Assembly: GCA_018667995.1 (NCBI GenBank)
Contig: JABIQT010000900.1
Coordinates: 1-5,123, forward strand
Length of the DNA: 5,123 nucleotides
Origin: Candidatus Latescibacterota bacterium
Lineage (GTDB): Bacteria; JAAXHH01; JABIQT01
Direction of reading: 5' to 3'
Shown in pieces: positions 1 through 5,123 of the stretch (within the stretch, counting starts at the first letter, position 1; each line of letters starts with the position of its first letter). A model generated the notes under the pieces. It worked only from the letters and a program-made list of their open reading frames with translations. It did no database searches and was not told where the DNA came from. The translations under genes were made by a program, and so were the position numbers.

Positions 1-1013
1 CCACCGATTAGTCCGGAATTCCTCAGATCTCCCAACTGCTTCGTGATGTCTTTGGACTGATCAAAGAAGATTCTGGTCTGAAGGTCGGAAAACTGTGACT
101 GGCCCTTCAGCTCTGCCAAAACAGCTTTAACACCCTCGGCGGTATCAATGACATTCGCATTGGACGCTTTCATTATTCGCATCGTGACGGCATCCACGCC
201 ATTGAGATGTTGGAAGTTATTCTGTTCCGGATAGTCGAATCGAACGCTGGCCACGTCACTCAGAGTCAGTGGAGTTCCCGGAATCGGCAACGTAATGATC
301 TCATCAGCAGTCCGGAATTCTCCCACTGCGCGAACGGAGTATTTCTTGCCCCCTTCCATAACGTTTCCGGCTGCAAGCGTAATATTGTTCTGGGCAAGCA
401 ATTGACTCACCTTGAAGAGATCAAGGTTGTAGGCCTGTAGCGCCTCCTGATCAACATAGAAAAGCATCTGCTTCTCGGTCATACCGCTCAGGTCCACGTT
501 TGCGACGCCTTCGACCCTCTGAAGTCGGGGCTGGAGGACCTTGGTGACGATGTCGTAGAAATCGGTAGGATCGCCTTGCCAGGAGACACTGAACATGAAT
601 ATGGGAAAGTCGGCTGGGTTGAAGCGCCGAATTCGAATTCGGTCCACATCCGACGGAAAATCTCCCCTTACCTGGTCGATCCTGTCGCGAATCTCCATGG
701 ATGCCAGGTCCATATCCGTCCCGCTATCGAATTCAACACGAATTCTGGAATTGTCATTAGAGGAGGTCGAACTGAGTGTTTTCAGATGGCTGACGGTACC
801 CAATGCATCCTCGAGTGGGCGGGTGATCAATCGCTCCACCTCGTCCGGTGATGATGAGGGATACGGTATGCTGACATTCAGCGACGGAAACGACATATCC
901 GGCATTGACATCAGAGGTATTCGCGAATAAGAAATCAATCCCAACGCGACGATGCTGACAATGATCATGACCGTGGTTACCGGCCTCTTGACAGAAAACT
1001 CCGATATATTCAT
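1..1013 (-). CDS. RND efflux permease, second copy (N-terminal 337 residues, cut by window edge)
   Basis: This is the start of a second inner-membrane RND (HAE1-like) pump subunit, expected to export hydrophobic or amphiphilic compounds by proton antiport. I translated it from the ATG at 1013-1011; the frame stays open to the left edge. Residues 1-10 (MNISEFSVKR, then PVTTVM) are the usual RND cytoplasmic start, and residues about 11-30 form membrane helix 1. The periplasmic porter region follows, with typical landmarks: MPDMSFP near 37-43, SPDEVERLITRPLEDALG near 55-72, MDLASMEIRDRID near 101-113, and VEGVANVDLSG near 167-177. The sequence stops at FFDQSKDITKQL..., just before helix 2, so about two thirds of a normal protein of roughly 1000-1100 residues is missing and the proton-relay residues cannot be judged. 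It is clearly related to, but quite divergent from, the complete permease upstream, so it is not a recent duplicate. The start is fixed by the ATGA overlap and a strong ribosome site. Substrate unknown. Confidence 0.93.
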   Translation of the reverse strand, partial: MNISEFSVKRPVTTVMIIVSIVALGLISYSRIPLMSMPDMSFPSLNVSIPYPSSSPDEVERLITRPLEDALGTVSHLKTLSSTSSNDNSRIRVEFDSGTDMDLASMEIRDRIDQVRGDFPSDVDRIRIRRFNPADFPIFMFSVSWQGDPTDFYDIVTKVLQPRLQRVEGVANVDLSGMTEKQMLFYVDQEALQAYNLDLFKVSQLLAQNNITLAAGNVMEGGKKYSVRAVGEFRTADEIITLPIPGTPLTLSDVASVRFDYPEQNNFQHLNGVDAVTMRIMKASNANVIDTAEGVKAVLAELKGQSQFSDLQTRIFFDQSKDITKQLGDLRNSGLIG

Positions 1014-1030
1014 GCTTCCACGACCTCCTC
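1010..1030 (-). promoter_or_regulatory. Ribosome binding site and ATGA stop-start overlap between the two permease genes
   Basis: On the minus strand GAGGAGGT (1030-1023) lies nine bases before the ATG at 1013-1011 and is a near-perfect Shine-Dalgarno sequence. The ATG shares bases with the TGA stop (1012-1010) of the upstream permease, giving ATGA. The ribosome site therefore sits inside the last codons of the upstream gene, where it encodes part of its EEVVEA end. This arrangement typically gives translational coupling, and it decides the start of the second permease. Confidence 0.85.
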
Positions 1031-4000
1031 AGATACCGACGATTGAACGGACCTGCCAAACAAACCATAGACTCTGGCCATGAATGACTCCAGGGATGTG
1101 TAGATCAAGGGGACAAGTACCAGTGTCACTAGCGTTGATGCTGTCAAACCACCTATTACCGTTATAGCCATGGGGGCACGTATTTCTGCGCCCTCACCAA
1201 TACCAATTGCCATGGGAAGCAGACCCAGGACCGTAGTCGCAGTCGTCATAAGAATCGGGCGCAGACGGACCTGTCCCGCCTCGAGTAGGGCTTCATTTAC
1301 ACCAAGCCCACTCCGACGAAGTTGATTGACATAGTCAACCAGGACTATGGCGTTATTGACGACGATGCCCGCTAACATAATCACACCAATGAGCACAACG
1401 ACGCTGATGGTCTGGTTTGCAATCAACAAGGTTAGGATTACTCCGACCATAGAAAATGGGAACGTGAAAAGAATAACAAAGGGATGTATCAGCGACTCAA
1501 ACTGCGAAGCCATTACCAGGTAGACGAGGAACACAGAGAGAATAATGGCGAACTGCATGCTCTCAAATGCCACCTGCATTTCCTCATTTTGCCCTTTTAT
1601 TAGCACCTGAAAGTCAAGAGGCAGCGCGAGGTCGTCGATGATTCTCTGAATATCCGATGTCACATCTCCTAGCGTGCGCCCGGTCAGATTGGCGCTGACG
1701 AGAGATACACGCTGCTGGTTTATCCGCCTGATTTCGCTCGGTCCCTGTGCGACCACAACCTCTGCCACGGCAGATAGTGGTATGGGAACCAAACCTTCGG
1801 GATTGACCTCCAGACGACGGATTGCATCAAGACTCAACCGCGTTTCGTCCTCAGCCCATACTCGAATGTCGATTCTTCTGTCACGCCGGGTTAACTCGGT
1901 CGCCACTCGTCCTTGTACTTTGTCCTGCACAATCTGGGTCACGGTCCCGATTTGCAGTCCTAGATTAGCAAGACGCCGACGATCGAAGAGGATCTGAATT
2001 TCAGGATTTCCCCCTTCCATACTGGACTTTACGTCCGTGAGCCCCGGAATTGTTCCCATGTCCAATGCAATATTATCGGAAATCTCTGTTAGGCGAGGGA
2101 GACTATAGCCCGTGACCTCCACCTCGATGGGTGCCTTGAAACTGAAATAAGACGGACGCGCGAACTTAGGAGAATCAATGCCCGGAATCGCGGCAAAGTC
2201 TTGCCGCATCCGATTTATCACAGCCTCTTCCTCACCACCACGGATTCCGTCATCCAGACGAATGTGCAGCTGCCCGATGTTTTCCCGCTCTTCGCCCGCG
2301 TTGCCTCCGGACTGTCCCATAGTACCCGACAGAACGTAGACTGTTTTTACGTTGTCGTATTCGCCGGCAATAGACGCCATCTCTCCCAAGACACGTTCGG
2401 TTACCGGCAAAGGAGCGCCGACGGGCAGCTTAACATTGACGAAGAACTCACTCTGACTCATCTCCGGGATCAATTCAATACCGAGTCGGGAAACAAGCGT
2501 AAGGGAACCACCAAGCATAAGTAACAGAATAAACAGCGTAGCAGCTCGATTGGTCAGTGTCCATCGCAATAGCATTGGATAGGTACGGGATAGTAGATTT
2601 AGTGCCTGATCAAAAACAAACAGGAGTGGGCTTAGCACAAGACCTAGAGCCCGAGCGATCAAAACCACGATAATCTTGAGCAATTTGAAGGTATGTACAA
2701 TAACCCAGGTGAGCCCCGATGCTATATAAGAGATAGCAATCTGTATAGGCCGCATGAGTCTGTTAAGGAATGACTCATGAACAGCCTCATCCGTGCTGTC
2801 GGTCAACTCGGCTGCAAGAGCGTCCTGCTCTCTATCGGTCTCACTACGTAATTTGGACGCCAACATGGGAATCAAGGTGACGGCAACAAGCAGCGCGGAA
2901 ACAAGTGAGAAGGTGACGGCGAGTGCTAGATCGCGAAACAATTGTCCAGCTATCCCTTCCACAAAAACGATGGGTACAAATACGCACAGAGTCGTCAAGG
3001 TTGCTGCCACCACGGCCTGTCCGACCTCCGAGCCCCCCTTCTCCGCCGCCTCAATTGCTGAAATACGCTCCTTACGGTACCTGTCGATGCTCTCAAGTAC
3101 CACAATTGAGTTATCTACGAGCATTCCTATTCCGAGCGCGAGCCCGCCAAGCGACATGATATTCAGGGATACATCGAAGACAAAGAGGAAGAAGAACGTC
3201 GCAACCACGGAAATCGGAATTGAAAACCCGATTATCACGGTACTTGAGTTTCGGAGAAAAAGGAACAAGACAAATACAGCGAGGATGCCCCCCATGATAG
3301 CCGTATTCAGCACTTCATCGACGGACTGCTCTATAAAGGTGGACTGATCGAAAACCACCTCCATGTTTACGTCTCCGGACACGCCAGACACGTTTTCCTG
3401 GACTTCAGCAAGCTTGTCCTTGACCCCTTTGGCCACGCTCACGGTATTGCTGCCTGCTTCTTTGTATATGGCAATCTCGATGCTCTCTTGTCCATTCACT
3501 CTCGTGGACACCTTACGTTCCTTGTGGCTCTTCACTACGTCTGCCACATCCGTCAATATGATAGGAACATTGGCCTTCTGGCCTATCACGATATCGCCGA
3601 TTTCCTCTACATCTTTGAATTCATTCAAGATGCGGACCAGATATTCGGCTTCGCCTTCTTTTATGGTCCCGCCTGCGAGGTTAATGTTCTCCTGGGCAAG
3701 TCTCGTGGCAATTTGAGAAATCGGTATGCTCAGACTTGCCAATCGGGCCTCATCAATTTCTACGTGGATTTCTTCCTCAAGTCCGCCACTTACCTTTACG
3801 GCGGCTACCCCCTCAAGGCTTTCCAGTTCGCGTTTGATTTCCTCTTCGGCCATAATGCGAAGCGTGGTCAGACTTTCGTCACCATACAGAGCGATTCGGA
3901 GGATGGGATCAAGTCCCGGGTCAAATCTAAGAAGTATGGGCTTCGTAGCTTCTTGGGGAAGATTCAAAAGGTCAATCTTTTCACGAACGTCCAGGGAGGC

Positions 4001-4309
4001 AAAATCCATATTGGTGCCCCATGCGAACTCTAGCACCACATCGGACCGATCCGGGCGTGATATGGAACTCACTCGTACAACACCGCTTACGACACCTACC
4101 GCTTCTTCGACCCGCTCGGATATGAGATTCTCAATTTCGTTGGGCGCTGCCCCAAGAAACTCTGTCTGCACGGTCAACGTGGGATAGGTGATATCCGGTA
4201 GTAAATTGATCGGCAAACGGGAGAATGCCACGAATCCAAAAAGAATCATGGACACCATCAGCATGATGATGGTCACCGGACGCCGAATCGAAAAACCTAT
4301 TAGTTTCAT
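1010..4309 (-). CDS. RND efflux permease, complete (HAE1-like, 1099 residues)
   Basis: Inner-membrane pump subunit of a tripartite efflux system, expected to work as a trimer and exchange protons for exported substrate. It shows the full two-fold RND plan: helix 1 at about 11-30, first porter/docking region about 31-330, helices 2-6 about 335-484, helix 7 about 589-607, second periplasmic region about 610-915, and helices 8-12 about 918-1070. Family landmarks include GFSIRRPVT at the start, LLPDITYP (36-43), FDQSTFIEQS (320-329), LGIGMLVDNSIVVLE (392-406), GIVVNNAIVLVDYV (981-994) and RLRPILMTTATTVLG (1015-1029). Compared with AcrB, D407 is kept (D399), D408 is Asn (N400), K940 is Asn (N985), and T978 probably corresponds to T1022. 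The segment between helices 6 and 7 is about twice the length of AcrB's and has extra hydrophobic stretches. The ATG at 4309-4307 matches the family N-terminus; TGAGGT lies 11 bases upstream. It sits 80 bases after the adaptor gene and overlaps the next permease by four bases. The subclass is firm; the substrate is unknown. Confidence 0.97.
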   Translation of the reverse strand: MKLIGFSIRRPVTIIMLMVSMILFGFVAFSRLPINLLPDITYPTLTVQTEFLGAAPNEIENLISERVEEAVGVVSGVVRVSSISRPDRSDVVLEFAWGTNMDFASLDVREKIDLLNLPQEATKPILLRFDPGLDPILRIALYGDESLTTLRIMAEEEIKRELESLEGVAAVKVSGGLEEEIHVEIDEARLASLSIPISQIATRLAQENINLAGGTIKEGEAEYLVRILNEFKDVEEIGDIVIGQKANVPIILTDVADVVKSHKERKVSTRVNGQESIEIAIYKEAGSNTVSVAKGVKDKLAEVQENVSGVSGDVNMEVVFDQSTFIEQSVDEVLNTAIMGGILAVFVLFLFLRNSSTVIIGFSIPISVVATFFFLFVFDVSLNIMSLGGLALGIGMLVDNSIVVLESIDRYRKERISAIEAAEKGGSEVGQAVVAATLTTLCVFVPIVFVEGIAGQLFRDLALAVTFSLVSALLVAVTLIPMLASKLRSETDREQDALAAELTDSTDEAVHESFLNRLMRPIQIAISYIASGLTWVIVHTFKLLKIIVVLIARALGLVLSPLLFVFDQALNLLSRTYPMLLRWTLTNRAATLFILLLMLGGSLTLVSRLGIELIPEMSQSEFFVNVKLPVGAPLPVTERVLGEMASIAGEYDNVKTVYVLSGTMGQSGGNAGEERENIGQLHIRLDDGIRGGEEEAVINRMRQDFAAIPGIDSPKFARPSYFSFKAPIEVEVTGYSLPRLTEISDNIALDMGTIPGLTDVKSSMEGGNPEIQILFDRRRLANLGLQIGTVTQIVQDKVQGRVATELTRRDRRIDIRVWAEDETRLSLDAIRRLEVNPEGLVPIPLSAVAEVVVAQGPSEIRRINQQRVSLVSANLTGRTLGDVTSDIQRIIDDLALPLDFQVLIKGQNEEMQVAFESMQFAIILSVFLVYLVMASQFESLIHPFVILFTFPFSMVGVILTLLIANQTISVVVLIGVIMLAGIVVNNAIVLVDYVNQLRRSGLGVNEALLEAGQVRLRPILMTTATTVLGLLPMAIGIGEGAEIRAPMAITVIGGLTASTLVTLVLVPLIYTSLESFMARVYGLFGRSVQSSVSEEVVEA

Positions 4310-4389
4310 AGATCTCTAATACCTCAATACTGGTGAATACTCTGATATCGACAGACGAGCTCTTCAAAAGGCCTGCAACCGAAGGATGT
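4310..4389 (-). promoter_or_regulatory. 80-base gap between adaptor and permease genes, with ribosome binding site
   Basis: This short spacer holds a plausible ribosome site, TGAGGT (minus strand, 4326-4321), 11 bases before the permease ATG. The spacing is slightly long, and the site is weaker than the one ahead of the second permease. No convincing terminator hairpin with a T-run and no clear sigma-70 promoter was seen, so co-transcription of adaptor and permease is the simplest reading. The plus strand carries AATAC three times (from 4318, 4326 and 4336), two of them as the exact hexamer AATACT ten bases apart, overlapping or flanking the ribosome site. Their meaning is unknown. Confidence 0.5.
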
Positions 4390-5123
4390 CTACTGTGGCC
4401 TACCTCCACCACCGCCACCCGCAGCCCGCATCTGCCGGAACTGCTCCATCAGGAAAGCACGCTGTTTCTCTTCGTTTTTGGCAAAATCTGGATCATCAGC
4501 CGCTTTTTTGTCGAAAGCTTCCTTGATCTTGGGATTCCGACCGAAAGCACGCTGCTTCATTTGATCGAGATCCATGCCACCCATCATGCCACCACCGCCT
4601 CCGCCTTGAGCAGGGGCACCGGTACGAGCAGCACCTTTGGGGCCTCCGTCTGACGCTCCCGGCGACGATGCTACAGCCTGGCCAGCTATCCGCACAGGTG
4701 CGCCGTTGCGCAACCCCTCATGACCTACAGTAATGACAGAATCACCTTCCGAAAGCCCGCCAGTTACTTCAATCCATTCACCCTCATCAGCACCCAACTC
4801 TAAACGCACCTTCTTTGCCTTACCGCCGTTGAACAAGAAGGCAAAGGTACCCTCGGCCTCAGCAACCAGTGCTCTTTTCTCCACGCGGTTGACCTTGGAG
4901 CGGGTTTCGGTGATGATATTCACAGTGGCGAACATCCCGGGACGCATGGTACGTGTTTTATCTCTGATCTCTACAGTAACTTTGACCGTACCACTCTCAG
5001 GGTCAACTATTGGGCTGATCATCCGAACTTTCCCGGTAAAGTCTGTGCCTGCTCCTTCGGTTCCTATACGGACAGCCTGCCCTTTCTTAACCTGCTGAAT
5101 CTGTTTTTCCGGAACAAAAATGC
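4390..5123 (-). CDS. RND efflux periplasmic adaptor subunit (membrane fusion protein), C-terminal part
   Basis: This protein links the RND permease to an outer-membrane channel in the periplasm. Only the last 243 residues are in the window; the signal sequence, helical hairpin and lipoyl-like domain lie beyond 5123. The frame is open through the right edge, so the internal Met at 5022-5020 is not the real start. Visible residues 1-74 (from IFVPEKQIQKVKKGQ) are the end of the beta-barrel domain, with the adaptor signature ISPIVDPESGTVKVTVEIRD (35-54) followed by MRPGMFATVNI. Residues about 80-148 are the membrane-proximal domain, including GLSEGDSVITVG and GLRNGAPVRI. Most adaptors end near there. 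This one carries about 95 more residues: a Gly/Ala/Ser/Pro-rich linker, GGGGGGMMGGM, a charged and probably helical segment with KQRAF twice, and a second six-glycine run before RPQ and the TAG stop. It is the first gene of the visible operon and sits 80 bases before the permease that it should serve. Confidence 0.95.
   Translation of the reverse strand, partial: IFVPEKQIQQVKKGQAVRIGTEGAGTDFTGKVRMISPIVDPESGTVKVTVEIRDKTRTMRPGMFATVNIITETRSKVNRVEKRALVAEAEGTFAFLFNGGKAKKVRLELGADEGEWIEVTGGLSEGDSVITVGHEGLRNGAPVRIAGQAVASSPGASDGGPKGAARTGAPAQGGGGGGMMGGMDLDQMKQRAFGRNPKIKEAFDKKAADDPDFAKNEEKQRAFLMEQFRQMRAAGGGGGGRPQ
4453..4554 (-). repeat. Pair of 12-bp in-frame direct repeats in the adaptor tail
   Basis: The 12-base word GAAAGCACGCTG (plus strand) occurs exactly at 4453-4464 and 4543-4554. 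The copies are 90 bases apart, which is 30 codons and in frame. On the coding strand each gives Gln-Arg-Ala-Phe, and both are preceded by Lys (KQRAF). Each helical segment is also near a six-glycine run. This may be the trace of a small internal duplication in the C-terminal extension, or it may be chance plus similar helix constraints. Confidence 0.6.

Noticed and set aside
627-642. Perfect 16-base palindrome CCGAATTCGAATTCGG
   Set aside because: It lies inside the second permease and encodes Arg-Ile-Arg-Ile-Arg with repeated CGA ATT codons. The codon repetition explains the symmetry, and nothing around it suggests a regulator site.
1-1013. Possible frameshift or pseudogene in the second permease
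   Set aside because: Codon-by-codon translation from the ATG to the window edge gives 337 uninterrupted residues with conserved RND motifs in order.
757-1068. Minus-strand frame spanning the permease junction
   Set aside because: It overlaps the conserved start of the second permease in a different frame. The RND N-terminal motifs and the ATGA/Shine-Dalgarno start are in the other frame.
2793-4187. Several long plus-strand open frames (for example 2793-3347, 3488-4033 and 3726-4187)
   Set aside because: They lie entirely antisense to the well-conserved permease. Their products are low-complexity or unfamiliar and show no recognisable domain, and no ribosome site was noticed for them. They are shadows of the real gene.
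4310-4389. Four six-base palindromes (AGATCT, GATATC, GAGCTC, AGGCCT) in the 80-base gap, considered as a hairpin or terminator
   Set aside because: Each is too short to form a stable hairpin on its own, they do not pair with one another into one stem, and no T-run follows.
4131-4418. Minus-strand frame bridging the adaptor stop and the permease start
   Set aside because: It is out of frame with both recognised genes, and its product resembles nothing. It is a by-product of the short gap.

Overview
The window lies inside one leftward (minus-strand) operon for a tripartite RND-type efflux system of a diderm (Gram-negative-type) bacterium. Read in the direction of transcription, from high to low coordinates, it holds three genes. 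The first is the 3' part of a periplasmic adaptor (membrane fusion protein) gene, positions 5123-4390. The second is a complete 1099-residue RND inner-membrane permease, 4309-1010. The third is the 5' part of a second, divergent RND permease, 1013-1, which runs off the left edge just before its second membrane helix. No gene was supported on the plus strand, and no RNA gene, mobile element, CRISPR array or terminator was seen. The operon's promoter, any regulator and any outer-membrane channel gene would lie outside the window.

The three products should work together. The adaptor bridges the inner-membrane pump to an outer-membrane channel, and the permease or permeases use the proton gradient to move substrates out of the periplasm or inner membrane. 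Two consecutive permease genes behind one adaptor is the layout of mdtABC, where two different permeases form a mixed trimer. Here the permease genes overlap by four bases (ATGA), with a strong Shine-Dalgarno sequence inside the end of the first gene, so production of the two is probably coupled. The substrate cannot be told from the sequence.

The organism cannot be named. Base composition looks close to balanced, and RND pumps with adaptors imply an outer membrane. The GAGGAGGT ribosome site ahead of the second permease argues mildly against typical Bacteroidota, which rarely use such sites. The permease subtype (LVDN in helix 4, VVNNAIVLVDY in helix 10) recalls RND pumps of varied non-enterobacterial and uncultured lineages.

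This is mostly a known kind of system. The parts worth a second look are the long Gly-rich, repeat-bearing tail on the adaptor, the enlarged hydrophobic linker between the two halves of the complete permease, the changed proton-relay residues, and the coupled, divergent second permease.
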